A stretch of DNA of 9,938 bases from Anaerolineae bacterium. GTDB taxonomy: Bacteria > Chloroflexota > Anaerolineae > 4572-78 > J111. The position numbers and the translations under genes are program-made. Below the pieces are notes generated by a model, which saw only the letters and a program-made list of their open reading frames with translations, searched no databases and was not told the origin of the DNA. Positions 1-7,413 of this stretch are shown one piece after another; position 1 is the stretch's first letter; each line of letters opens with the position of its first letter. The stretch spans positions 1 to 9,938 of the forward strand of contig JAGRCC010000402.1 in assembly GCA_020433785.1 (NCBI GenBank). The letters are read 5' to 3'.

Positions 1-414
1 CGGGCCATCGAGCTCGACCCCACGTTTGCCCAGGCCTATTTCAACATTGGCGCTTTACTTGGGAATCAAGGGCTGCTTCAGGAGGCGCTGCCCTATTTTG
101 AAAGGGCGGCGCAACTGGGTGAGTCGACGGGAGCGCAATATGCCGCCCAGGTCAGGCAAATGTTGGGTGAGGCCGCCCCTGAGGCCCAGGTTGATCCGAC
201 CCAGGCCGCGCTTGAGGCTTTTGCCCAGGCTCAGTCAGCGGCGGAGATGCAGCAGGTGGCGGCCCGTTATCCATTTTTGCTTGAGCCTGATTTTGTGAGC
301 GGGCTGGAGCAGCTCATTGCCCAGCAGGTTCCGCCGGAACACCACCCCCACTTTAAGCAGCGCCTCGACTGGCTCAAACAAATCGCCGCTGAACAACAGA
401 AAGGGAACCCCTAA
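1..414 (+). CDS. TPR protein, 3' end only; probable third kinase-TPR paralogue
   Basis: The frame is open from base 1 with no start, so the gene begins upstream of the window. The visible 137 residues start inside a TPR (RAIELDP, then AYFNIGALLGNQG). A helical stretch QYAAQVRQMLGE follows, then a C-terminal module of about 65 residues containing ARYPF, LIAQQVPPE and QRLDWLKQIA. The TPR and module closely match the ends of the two kinase-TPR proteins at 5515-7413 and 7410-9755; the last TPR is clearly similar to the first of these even at DNA level. By analogy the missing N-terminus is probably a Ser/Thr kinase, but no kinase sequence is visible. The ATG at 160 is internal and should not be taken as a start. 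The stop TAA shares its last base with the ATG of the Clp gene, so the two are probably translationally coupled. Confidence 0.85.
   Translation, partial: RAIELDPTFAQAYFNIGALLGNQGLLQEALPYFERAAQLGESTGAQYAAQVRQMLGEAAPEAQVDPTQAALEAFAQAQSAAEMQQVAARYPFLLEPDFVSGLEQLIAQQVPPEHHPHFKQRLDWLKQIAAEQQKGNP
399..405 (+). promoter_or_regulatory. Ribosome binding site for the Clp-like gene, inside the upstream coding end
   Basis: GAAAGGG lies 8 bases before the ATG at 414 and inside the last codons of the TPR gene. With the TAATG stop/start overlap it supports 414 as the true start and suggests translational coupling. Confidence 0.65.
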
Positions 415-2762
415 TGCCCGAGCTAACTATCGGCCTGCAAATCAGCCATATGCTCGCTACCGGCGAGACGGCGCATGCTAACTATGAATTGATCACCCCG
501 GCCCATCTCTTGGGCGGGCTGACCAAATTACAGGATGTCCTCGATCCGAGGACGCTTAATAAGATTGGGTTGTCGCCGCATCTTGTGCCGCTCTTTCAGG
601 CCGAGGCGGTGCAGCTGCTCAACCTCTTCAAAGAGGCCAACCTCAACCCCAGAGAGGCCCGTCACCGGCTGCGAGCGATCCTGGGCGATGGGGGCTACCC
701 CCACGAGGCGCGGGGATCGATCTCCCGCGACCCGGCCAGCCGGCAAGCCTTCGAGCGAGCCGGCGAGATTGCGGCGGTGGCCGAGGCCAGCCAGACGGCC
801 GTCCAGCATCTGCTGGCCGCCCTGCTGGAGCCGGAGGATGGCCCCATTCGGCAACTGCTGGCCGAAATTGGGGTGGCGGCGGACGCTTTGCGAGAAGCAG
901 CGGCGGCGCTGCCCCTGCCCCAGGTTGAGGTTTCGCCGACGCTCTATCTGGATGAGCACGGCCAGGATTTGGTAAAACTGGCCGAAGCGGGCGATATCTC
1001 ACCGGCCATTGGGCGCAAGCGCGAGATGGTGCAGGTCATCCGCACCTTGTCGCGGGACAAGAAGAACAACCCGGTGCTGGTCGGCGAGGCCGGGGTGGGT
1101 AAAACGGCCATTGTCGAGGGACTGGCCTATCGTATCTTCACCCAAAATATTCACCCCGATTTTCACCATAAGCGCATCATCCAACTTAACGCCGGGGAGC
1201 TGGTGGCCGGAACCAAATACCGGGGCGACTTCGAGGAGCGGCTCAAGTTTTTGATCGAGGAGGCCAGCCAGGCCAACGATGTCATCTTGTTCATCGATGA
1301 GATTCACCTGCTGGTTGGGGCCGGCAGCGGCAGCGGGCCGATGGACGCGGCCAACATTCTCAAACCGGCTCTGGCCCAGGGCAAGCTTAAGCTGATCGGG
1401 GCCACCACCCCGGTTGAGTATCGCAAGTTTATCGAAAAGGATGCCGCCCTGGAGCGTCGCTTCCAGCCCATCCGGGTTGAGGAACCCAGCCCTGAGGCAA
1501 CGCTGGAGATCTTGGTTGGGGTCCGGGAGCGGCTGCAACAGCATCACCAGGTCACCATCCAAGAGGAGGCGCTCCAGATAGCGGTGCAGTTATCGGTGCG
1601 CTACCTGCCCGACCGCCGCCTGCCGGACAAAGCCTATGATTTGCTGGATGAAGCCTGTGCCTGGGTCCGCTACGGCTCTAACCTCAGCTTTAATGCCGAT
1701 GATGAGACCACCGGACTGACCTTCAACCTGGTCACGGCCGACACCATCCGGGAGGTGGTGGCCGAGAAGACCGGCATCCCGGTTGACCGGCTGACAGCCC
1801 AAGAAGCGGAGCGCCTCAACCACATGGCCGAGACCTTGCAGCAGCGGGTGGTGGGTCAGGCTGAGGCCATCGCCGCGGTTACCACGGCGGTGCAGCGCCA
1901 CTACGCCGGGCTGCACGGCGGCCAACGGCCCATCGGCGTTTTTCTCTTTGTCGGGCCAACCGGCGTCGGCAAAACGGAGCTGGCCAAAGCGACCGCCGAA
2001 TTTTTGTTTCAGTCCGAAGAGCGGATCATTCGCCTGGATATGGGCGAGTACAATGAAAAGCACAGTGTGGCCCGGCTTATTGGCGCCCCGCCCGGCTATA
2101 TCGGCTACGACGAGGGCGGCCAACTGACCGAGGCCTTGCGCCGCAACCCTTTTAGCGTCGTCCTGCTGGATGAGATCGAAAAGGCCCATGCCGAGGTCCT
2201 CAACACGCTGCTGGCCCTCTTTGGCGAGGGGCGGCTGACCGACGGCCAGGGGCGGACCATCGACGCCAGCAACGCCCTCTTTATGATGACCAGCAACCTG
2301 GGCTACGGCCCCCTTGCCCCAAAAGTACCTCCGGCGGGCGGGTTGCAGATAGGGCCGCTGCCAGCGGGTCGCCAGGCCATTGAAAATGCCGTCCGCAGCC
2401 ATTTTCGGCCTGAATTCCTCAACCGCATCGATGACCTGGTTTTCTTCCAGCCCTTGCAGCCGGCCCAGATGGGCGACATCGTGCAAATTCAACTGGCCCG
2501 GGTGCAAGCGCTGCTGGCCCGGCAGGCGATCACCCTGATCTATACCGAGGCCGTGGTCGAATGGCTGGCCGGGCGAGGCTATGACCCGCAGTTGGGGGCC
2601 AGACCCCTGATCCGGCTGATTGACAAAGCGCTACTCAACGAAATAGGCGGCTTGATTTTGCGGGGGGAATTGGGGGCCGGGACAACGGCCCAGATCAGGG
2701 TTGAGCCGGATCACCTCATTGTTGAGCGCGGCATCGATCCTGATACCGAGTATGAAGCCTAG
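414..2762 (+). CDS. ClpA-like two-ring AAA+ unfoldase (Clp/Hsp100 ATPase), no M-domain
   Basis: The product is 782 residues, cytoplasmic, and belongs to the class 1 Clp/Hsp100 family: ATP-driven hexamers that thread proteins through a central pore. Residues 1-155 hold two Clp_N repeats ([19 protein letters not shown]). Ring D1 has Walker A GEAGVGKT (224-231), pore loop TKYRG (267-271), Walker B FIDEIH (293-298) and arginine finger LERRF (346-350). Ring D2 has Walker A GPTGVGKT (514-521), pore loop GYIGYDEGG (from 561), Walker [10 protein letters not shown] (from 584), NRID (from 670) and sensor-2 GARP (728-731). The two Walker lysines are 290 residues apart, close to ClpA and far less than ClpB, so the ClpB/ClpC coiled-coil M-domain is absent. 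After TSNLG there is no clear IGF/IGL loop for ClpP docking, only LQIGPL. All ATPase residues look intact. It could be called ClpA, ClpC or ClpB by similarity search; its context points to a dedicated accessory role. Confidence 0.93.
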   Translation: MPELTIGLQISHMLATGETAHANYELITPAHLLGGLTKLQDVLDPRTLNKIGLSPHLVPLFQAEAVQLLNLFKEANLNPREARHRLRAILGDGGYPHEARGSISRDPASRQAFERAGEIAAVAEASQTAVQHLLAALLEPEDGPIRQLLAEIGVAADALREAAAALPLPQVEVSPTLYLDEHGQDLVKLAEAGDISPAIGRKREMVQVIRTLSRDKKNNPVLVGEAGVGKTAIVEGLAYRIFTQNIHPDFHHKRIIQLNAGELVAGTKYRGDFEERLKFLIEEASQANDVILFIDEIHLLVGAGSGSGPMDAANILKPALAQGKLKLIGATTPVEYRKFIEKDAALERRFQPIRVEEPSPEATLEILVGVRERLQQHHQVTIQEEALQIAVQLSVRYLPDRRLPDKAYDLLDEACAWVRYGSNLSFNADDETTGLTFNLVTADTIREVVAEKTGIPVDRLTAQEAERLNHMAETLQQRVVGQAEAIAAVTTAVQRHYAGLHGGQRPIGVFLFVGPTGVGKTELAKATAEFLFQSEERIIRLDMGEYNEKHSVARLIGAPPGYIGYDEGGQLTEALRRNPFSVVLLDEIEKAHAEVLNTLLALFGEGRLTDGQGRTIDASNALFMMTSNLGYGPLAPKVPPAGGLQIGPLPAGRQAIENAVRSHFRPEFLNRIDDLVFFQPLQPAQMGDIVQIQLARVQALLARQAITLIYTEAVVEWLAGRGYDPQLGARPLIRLIDKALLNEIGGLILRGELGAGTTAQIRVEPDHLIVERGIDPDTEYEA

Positions 2763-2801
2763 CGTTAGCGCTTCCGGCTATCGAAGCTGAAAGGACAAAC
2801 C

Positions 2802-5045
2802 ATGTCACGTCTGGAAGATATCAAACGGCTGCTTAGTCTTCATGAGCGGCGGCTGCAAAAGCTAAAGGAGAAACAAGCCCTCCAGGGCAGCAATACGCCC
2901 GCCGAGGACCTGATCGAAATGGAAGATATCGAAGCCGAGATTGAGACCATCGAGGCCGAGATTAAAGCCCTGACCGGGGCGGTCAAGCCGGCGCTGCCCG
3001 CGGCCAACCATGCGGCTGGCACCACTGAGGAGAGCTGGGCGGAAGCGACCATAACCACCCTCTCCGCTGAACTGGCTCAGTTGCAACAGCCCCACAACCC
3101 GCTGACCCTCAGCTACCAACTGCCGGGTAAACCGCCCCAAACCTACCGCGCCCCCGGCAATCAGGTTATTGTCGGCCGGCGTAAAGCCATTCCGGTTGAT
3201 GTGGAGTTAACCGCCGACCCCAAGGTGTCGCGCCCTCACGCCCGCCTTTATTATGAGCTGGGGACCTGGTGGGTGGAGGATTTGGACAGCACTGGCGGCA
3301 CCTGGCGGGTAAAAGATTTTGACAGCGCCAACCGCACCTGGCAAACGAAACAGCGGCTTACGGAAGCTACCGAGCTTGCGCCCGGCGACCAGTTGCAACT
3401 GGGCGTCACCATCTTGACCGTCGCCTTCACTGCGCCGGACCCCCGGCCCGCCGACCTCTCTCTGGAAAGCCAGGCTCCGGTCGATGAAATCGAACCGCCC
3501 CCCGACCTCTCAGAAGCGGCGCGCGCCGCTATTTTGGTTAGCATTGACCGGGCGGCGACCGCCACTACCACGCTCCCGTCGCGGCTGGATCGATTTCTGG
3601 AAATCATCGGCGACTACTTTCCCCAAGCCGACCACCGTACGATTTTGCTGCGGGATGAGGTCAAAGAGTTGATTCCGGCGGTGACCTGGCCCCGGGGTCC
3701 GGTAGCCCAGGTGAGCTACACCCTGGCCCGCCGGGCCATCCGCTCCCAACAGGTCATCCACTGGGTGCGTGATTTAAGTCTCGATCAGAGCCGGTATCCC
3801 AGCCTGGAAGGAACGACGGCGGCCCTATGCGCCCCCATGCTTTTTAACGGGCGGGCCATCGGGGTTATCTATGTTGATACCGACCGGGCCGACACGCTGT
3901 TTGACCGCAAAGCGAGTAACGTGTCGAGCGAATTGGCCACGGTTATGGCCCGCTCGCTGCAACCACTAGCTCAAGCTACCTTTCCCAGCTTCCCCGAAGT
4001 ATTCATTGCTTACGCCCCGGCGGATCGTCGCCTGGTGGACCGCTTGCGGGCGGACCTGCACCGCCGCCGGATCAAGGTTCGCTTTGATGAGCACCTGCGG
4101 CCGGGGGATGACCGACAGACCGCGTTGAAAAGCCTGATCCAGGCCACCAACGCCGTCATATGGGTCATGTCGCCCAGCAGTGTGGCCTCGGCCCAGGTGC
4201 AGGCTGAGGTGGCGCTGGCGCAACAGGCCGGCAAACACATTTTCCCGGTGGTGGTTGCACCCTGCCAACTGCCGCCCGCCATCGAGAAGCTGGTTTGGCT
4301 CGACCTAACCCCGGAGCGGTACGACGAGGGGCTGGAAAGATTAGCCGATACTATTCAGGAGATGCCCAAGGCCGATTTAGTCAACCCGCCGCCTCACCAG
4401 CCGGCCCAGGCGTCCCCGGCCCCCGGCGTCCCCGCCGGCTTACCGGCGACTGCCGCGCATACGCGCATCTTAGTGCTGGCTGCCAACCCGCTCGATACGG
4501 ATATCCTCCGCTTAGGGGCCGAGGTGCGCACCATTGAAGAACGGCTGCGGGCGGCTGACTTTGGCCATCGCTTCCAGGTCATTTCCCATTGGGCCGTTCG
4601 CTACAAAGATTTATCGGAATATTTGCTGCGTCACCAGCCCCACATTGTTCATTTCTGCGGCCACGGCAACAAGGGGGGCAAACTGGTTTTGGAGGATGAA
4701 ACCGGCTTCGGGCAAACGGTCACCGCCAAGGCTTTGCAGCTGTTGTTCCGTGTGCTCAAAGATAACATTCGCTGCGTCGTGCTCAACGCCTGTCTCTCCC
4801 TAAGCCAGGCGGAAGCCATTGCCAACGAGATCGACTGCGTGGTCGGCATGGCGGCCAAAATTGGCGACGAGGCCGCCCTTGGCTTTGCCGGCGGCTTCTA
4901 CCGCGCCCTGGGTTACGGCCGCAATGTTCAACTGGCCTTTGATCTCGGTTGCAACGAAATCGACCTGGCCAAACTGGAGGGGGAAGCCATCCCCCAACTT
5001 CTGGTCAAACCGGGGGTCAATGCGGCGAATATTACGTTTATTTAG
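2802..5045 (+). CDS. FHA-GAF-TIR-CHAT multidomain effector (TIR plus caspase-like protease)
   Basis: The product is 747 residues. AAAGGA lies 6 bases before the ATG. Residues 1-57 form a charged helical/coiled-coil segment (RRLQKLKEKQ, then DLIEMEDIEAEI). The FHA domain (about 100-210) has GR at 125-126, SRPH at 143-146 and STGGT at 163-167; it should bind phospho-threonine peptides. The GAF-type domain (about 262-389) ends with LCAPMLFNGRAIGVIYVD. The TIR domain (about 397-525) begins FIAYAPAD and has SPSSVAS followed by Glu469, the expected NADase glutamate. A proline-rich linker follows. The CHAT caspase-like domain (about 554-747) begins ILVLAANPLDTD and has His621 in HFCGHGN and Cys664 in LNACLS, so the catalytic dyad is intact. 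No signal peptide or membrane segment is seen. I infer a cytoplasmic effector gated by phosphorylation and a ligand. The domain calls are strong; the biological role is inference. Confidence 0.93.
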   Translation: MSRLEDIKRLLSLHERRLQKLKEKQALQGSNTPAEDLIEMEDIEAEIETIEAEIKALTGAVKPALPAANHAAGTTEESWAEATITTLSAELAQLQQPHNPLTLSYQLPGKPPQTYRAPGNQVIVGRRKAIPVDVELTADPKVSRPHARLYYELGTWWVEDLDSTGGTWRVKDFDSANRTWQTKQRLTEATELAPGDQLQLGVTILTVAFTAPDPRPADLSLESQAPVDEIEPPPDLSEAARAAILVSIDRAATATTTLPSRLDRFLEIIGDYFPQADHRTILLRDEVKELIPAVTWPRGPVAQVSYTLARRAIRSQQVIHWVRDLSLDQSRYPSLEGTTAALCAPMLFNGRAIGVIYVDTDRADTLFDRKASNVSSELATVMARSLQPLAQATFPSFPEVFIAYAPADRRLVDRLRADLHRRRIKVRFDEHLRPGDDRQTALKSLIQATNAVIWVMSPSSVASAQVQAEVALAQQAGKHIFPVVVAPCQLPPAIEKLVWLDLTPERYDEGLERLADTIQEMPKADLVNPPPHQPAQASPAPGVPAGLPATAAHTRILVLAANPLDTDILRLGAEVRTIEERLRAADFGHRFQVISHWAVRYKDLSEYLLRHQPHIVHFCGHGNKGGKLVLEDETGFGQTVTAKALQLLFRVLKDNIRCVVLNACLSLSQAEAIANEIDCVVGMAAKIGDEAALGFAGGFYRALGYGRNVQLAFDLGCNEIDLAKLEGEAIPQLLVKPGVNAANITFI
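3273..3344 (+). repeat. Tandem 36-bp (12-codon) duplication inside the FHA domain
   Basis: Two adjacent in-frame units, 3273-3308 and 3309-3344, encode VEDLDSTGGTWR and VKDFDSANRTWQ. In ordinary FHA domains this segment (VEDLxSTNGT) occurs once and contributes to phosphopeptide contacts. The second unit leads into QTKQRL, which fits the usual continuation, so the extra copy lengthens the recognition loop by 12 residues. Confidence 0.85.
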
Positions 5046-5049
5046 CGCA

Positions 5050-5110
5050 CGTAGTGCGTGGTGCGTAGTGTGTAGCTAAGATAAATACGCACTACGTACT
5101 ACGCTCTACG
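5050..5110. repeat. Inverted heptanucleotide repeats forming a long hairpin
   Basis: The left arm, 5050-5074, is made of 7-base units (CGTAGTG, CGTGGTG, CGTAGTG). The right arm, 5086-5110, carries the complementary heptads CGCACTA, CGTACTA and CGCTCTA. Hand alignment gives 21 Watson-Crick pairs, 3 G-T wobbles and 1 mismatch over 25 bp, with an 11-base A-rich loop. It starts 4 bases after the stop of the TIR/CHAT gene. No T-run follows, so it does not look like a standard intrinsic terminator; an mRNA-stabilising or attenuating structure is possible. Confidence 0.85.
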
Positions 5111-5160
5111 AGGACCTATTCTATTGAAATTGTCTCACCCATAATTAAAGGAGAACCATC

Positions 5161-5484
5161 ATGGCCAATCCAAAACCCATCGGCCTAAAGGAACTAATCC
5201 TCAAAGTCAAAGAAGCGCTGCTTGAACCGGATGACAGCCAGCCCCTCTTCGTTGTCGGCCCGGTCGAGTTAGAGATCACCTTCACCGTCGAACGCAACGC
5301 CCAGGGCGGCGTCGATTTTCAAGTGGTGCAAGGCAGCGTCGAAAAGAGCTGGACCGAGGCCCAAAAGGTCAAAGTCAGGCTCGATCCCCTCCTGTCGCAG
5401 GAGGAAGCCCTTCAGAATTTAACGCCGATGCAGAAGCGGCAGTTGTTAAAGGCCTTGCAGCGGGATGCAGCAGATATTGAGTAA
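5161..5484 (+). CDS. Small Trypco2-like conflict-system accessory protein
   Basis: The product is 107 residues, with AAAGGAG 7 bases before the ATG. An N-terminal amphipathic helix (IGLKELILKVKEALLEP) is followed by strands FVVGPVELEITFTVER, VDFQVVQGSVEK and AQKVKVRLDPLL, then a helical tail (LTPMQKRQLLKALQRD). The helix, the GPVELE strand and the last strand match my recollection of the Trypco2 (trypsin-co-occurring domain 2) family, a small domain found beside proteases and other effectors in bacterial conflict loci. No enzymatic motif, signal peptide or membrane segment is present. It lies between the TIR/CHAT gene and the kinases, 30 bases before the first kinase, so it is probably co-transcribed with them. 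Its biochemical role is unknown; binding another component of the system is a guess. Confidence 0.8.
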   Translation: MANPKPIGLKELILKVKEALLEPDDSQPLFVVGPVELEITFTVERNAQGGVDFQVVQGSVEKSWTEAQKVKVRLDPLLSQEEALQNLTPMQKRQLLKALQRDAADIE

Positions 5485-5501
5485 CAGCTATTTAGCCAAA
5501 A

Positions 5502-5582
5502 AGGAGCAAAACCCATGACCCGACCCAAACCCCGCTACCAACCCGGCGACCGCATTGGCGGGCGCTATCAAGTCCATAAGGC
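5502..5582 (+). repeat. 81-bp direct repeat, copy 1 (RBS and 5' end of first kinase)
   Basis: By hand alignment this segment matches 7397-7477 at 80 of 81 bases, the exception being A at 5527 against C at 7422. It spans the AGGAG ribosome binding site, the spacer, the start codon and the first 22 or so codons. Beyond it the two kinase genes differ mostly at third codon positions. Confidence 0.85.
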
Positions 5583-7413
5583 TCTGATGGGCGGCATGGG
5601 CGAGGTCTACCTCTGCCTGGATTTGGAGGAGAACTACCCCTACGCCCTCAAAACCTTTCAGTCGCGCTACCAATCGAGCGCCCTGCGCCGGGCCTTTGAA
5701 CAGGAAGTGGCCACCTGGGTGGCATTGGAAAAGCATCCCAACATTGTCCGCTGTTTCCATATGGATACTCTCGACCATCAATCTTTTATGGTGCTGGAGT
5801 GGATCGCCGGGGAAGAAGGTAAAGGAGCCGACCTGCGGGGCTGGTTGCGTCACGGCCCGCTCGATTTGAAGACGGCATTGGAGATCACTATCGATGTAGT
5901 CCGCGGCCTGATCCACGCCCAGCAGAAGCAGCCGGGGCTGGTCCATCGGGATTTGAAGCCGGAGAATATTCTGGTGGCGCAGGGCGGGCTGGCCAAGATC
6001 ACCGACTTTGGCCTGGCCCAGATTGTGGAGCGAGCCGGATTAGAGTTTACCCCTGACATCGCTAATGAACCCTCTCCCCCTACCCTTGAAAATCGGGCGG
6101 CGACGGTCTCAATCGTCAATCGTCAATCGAAAATCCCAAATCCCATCGCCGGTACACCGGCTTACATGGCCCCGGAACAGTGGCGGGGCGAGCCACTGGA
6201 TGCACGGACCGACATCTACGCCGTGGGCTGCATTTTGTACGAGCTACTGACCGGGCATTGGCCCTTCTGGGTTGAGGTCATCTCGACCACGCCACAGCAG
6301 TGGCTGAGCGCAATGCAGCACAGCCACGAACACGAACCGCCGCCGGACCTACCAGTTGATTTACCTAGGACTGTGGGTCAGCTTATCCGGGGCTGCATGG
6401 CCAAAGCCCGCGCCGACCGACCAGATGAACTAGTGCTTCTGTTGGACCAGTTGAGCACTCTATACGAACGACAGGTCGGCCAGCCCTTGCCCAGCCGCCC
6501 CGAAGCCTCCGACTTTACCGCCGCCGATTTCAACAATCGGGCCATTACTTACTATAATTTGAAACGGTACTACGCGGCCTTGGCTGACTACCACCGAGCC
6601 CTCGATTTGGACTCTAACTTAGCCACGGCCTATTGCAATCGCGGCAATAGCTATCAAGCCTTACAGAACTACGAGGCGGCCTTGGCCGACTACCGCCGGG
6701 CCATTGACTTGAACCCTAATTATGCCATGCCCTATTGCAATCGCGGCACAATCTATCACGACTTACAGCGCTACGACGCGGCCCTGGTCGATTATAACCG
6801 GGCCATTGACCTGAACCCCGACGATGCCAATGCCTATTACAATCGCGGCAATACTTATCACAAATTGAAGCATTACGAGGCAGCCTTGATCGACTATAAC
6901 CGAGCCATTGATCTAGACCCCAACTTAGCCATCGCCTATTGCAATCGCGGCACTACCTATGACAACTTACAGCGCTATAACGAGGCCTTGGCCGACTACA
7001 ACCACGCTATCGATCTTGACCCCACCGATGCCTCAGTCTATTTAAATATTGGAGCTTTACTAGGAAATCAAGGGATGCATCAAGAGGCGCTGCCCTATTT
7101 TGAAAAAGCGGCGCAACTAGGTAATCCGAAAGGAGCGCAATATGCCGCCCAGGCAAGGCAAAGGCAGGGCAAGGTAGATCCCGAACCCCAGCCTGACCTT
7201 GACCTGGCCCAGGCCGCGTTTAATGCCTTCCAGCAGGCGGTATCACTGGAGGCCATGCGTCAGGCGGTGGCACAGTACACCATCTTGAAAGATACACAAC
7301 TCATTACCGCCATTGAACAGGCCATCGCCCAGCAGGTGCCGCCGGACCAGCGCCCTCACTTTGAGCAGCGGCTCGGCTGGCTCAAACAAATCGCACAGGA
7401 GCAAAACCCATGA
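5515..7413 (+). CDS. Ser/Thr protein kinase with six TPRs and C-terminal helical module
   Basis: The product is 632 residues, with AAGGAG 8 bases before the ATG. The Hanks-type kinase occupies about 17-320: glycine loop LMGGMGEV (24-31), ATP lysine K46 (YALK), HRDLKPEN with catalytic D146, DFG with D164 and APE at 219-221 (MAPEQW). All key catalytic residues are present, but the first glycine of the usual GxGxxG loop is Leu24. Between DFGLAQIV and IAGT there are 39 residues, 16 more than in the paralogue, partly encoded by 7-base repeats (6110-6144). Six TPRs span residues 338-541. A C-terminal module (about 560-629) ends with AQQVPPDQ and QRLGWLKQIA. No transmembrane segment is seen, so it should be cytoplasmic, unlike PknB-type receptors. 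It probably phosphorylates a component such as a ligand of the FHA domain encoded upstream (inference). Its stop overlaps the next kinase start (ATGA). Confidence 0.95.
   Translation: MTRPKPRYQPGDRIGGRYQVHKALMGGMGEVYLCLDLEENYPYALKTFQSRYQSSALRRAFEQEVATWVALEKHPNIVRCFHMDTLDHQSFMVLEWIAGEEGKGADLRGWLRHGPLDLKTALEITIDVVRGLIHAQQKQPGLVHRDLKPENILVAQGGLAKITDFGLAQIVERAGLEFTPDIANEPSPPTLENRAATVSIVNRQSKIPNPIAGTPAYMAPEQWRGEPLDARTDIYAVGCILYELLTGHWPFWVEVISTTPQQWLSAMQHSHEHEPPPDLPVDLPRTVGQLIRGCMAKARADRPDELVLLLDQLSTLYERQVGQPLPSRPEASDFTAADFNNRAITYYNLKRYYAALADYHRALDLDSNLATAYCNRGNSYQALQNYEAALADYRRAIDLNPNYAMPYCNRGTIYHDLQRYDAALVDYNRAIDLNPDDANAYYNRGNTYHKLKHYEAALIDYNRAIDLDPNLAIAYCNRGTTYDNLQRYNEALADYNHAIDLDPTDASVYLNIGALLGNQGMHQEALPYFEKAAQLGNPKGAQYAAQARQRQGKVDPEPQPDLDLAQAAFNAFQQAVSLEAMRQAVAQYTILKDTQLITAIEQAIAQQVPPDQRPHFEQRLGWLKQIAQEQNP
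6110..6144. repeat. In-frame heptanucleotide repeat array in the kinase activation segment
   Basis: Five consecutive 7-base units are visible: CAATCGT, CAATCGT, CAATCGA, AAATCCC, AAATCCC. They encode residues near SIVNRQSKIPNP, between DFG and APE of the first kinase. The second kinase lacks the corresponding sequence. Such heptads are normally intergenic (STRR-type repeats), so this looks like a repeat that entered or expanded within a coding region without breaking frame. Confidence 0.8.
6526..7137 (+). repeat. Six tandem 102-bp TPR-encoding units
   Basis: Residues 338-541 form six 34-residue TPRs, most with the pattern AYxNRGxxYxxLxxYxxALxDYxRAIDLxP. The first five are rich in tyrosine. 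The last (VYLNIGALLGNQG, then ALPYFEKAAQLG) is a diverged capping repeat matching the TPR at the left edge of the window. Confidence 0.9.
7397..7401 (+). promoter_or_regulatory. Ribosome binding site of the second kinase, inside the first kinase gene
   Basis: AGGAG, 8 bases before the ATG at 7410, is read as part of the final QEQNP codons of the first kinase. With the ATGA overlap, this indicates translational coupling and keeps the two genes physically joined. Confidence 0.75.

Noticed and set aside
26..298. Arginine-rich 90-codon plus-strand frame
   Set aside because: It is out of frame with the TPR gene, whose protein matches the two downstream paralogues; the composition is typical of a shifted GC-rich frame.
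1590..2507. 305-codon open frame on the minus strand
   Set aside because: It lies wholly antisense to the Clp-like gene, in conserved AAA+ coding sequence. Its product has no recognisable domain, and its length is explained by high-GC shadowing.
414..2762. ClpV of a type VI secretion system
   Set aside because: No other secretion gene is in the window, and the context is signalling/effector genes; family membership beyond Clp/Hsp100 needs a phylogeny.
5050..5110. Hairpin as an intrinsic terminator
   Set aside because: The stem is strong but is followed by AGGACCTATT, without a T-run; I keep it as a structural repeat only.
5124..5145. Possible promoter TTGAAA ... CATAAT before the Trypco2-like gene
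   Set aside because: The gap between the two boxes is only about 10 bases, far from the usual 16-18, so I do not call a sigma-70 promoter.
5488..5946. 152-codon minus-strand frame, and its twin at 7356-7826
   Set aside because: Both are antisense to the same part of the two duplicated kinases. Their similarity comes from the kinase duplication, not from a separate gene.
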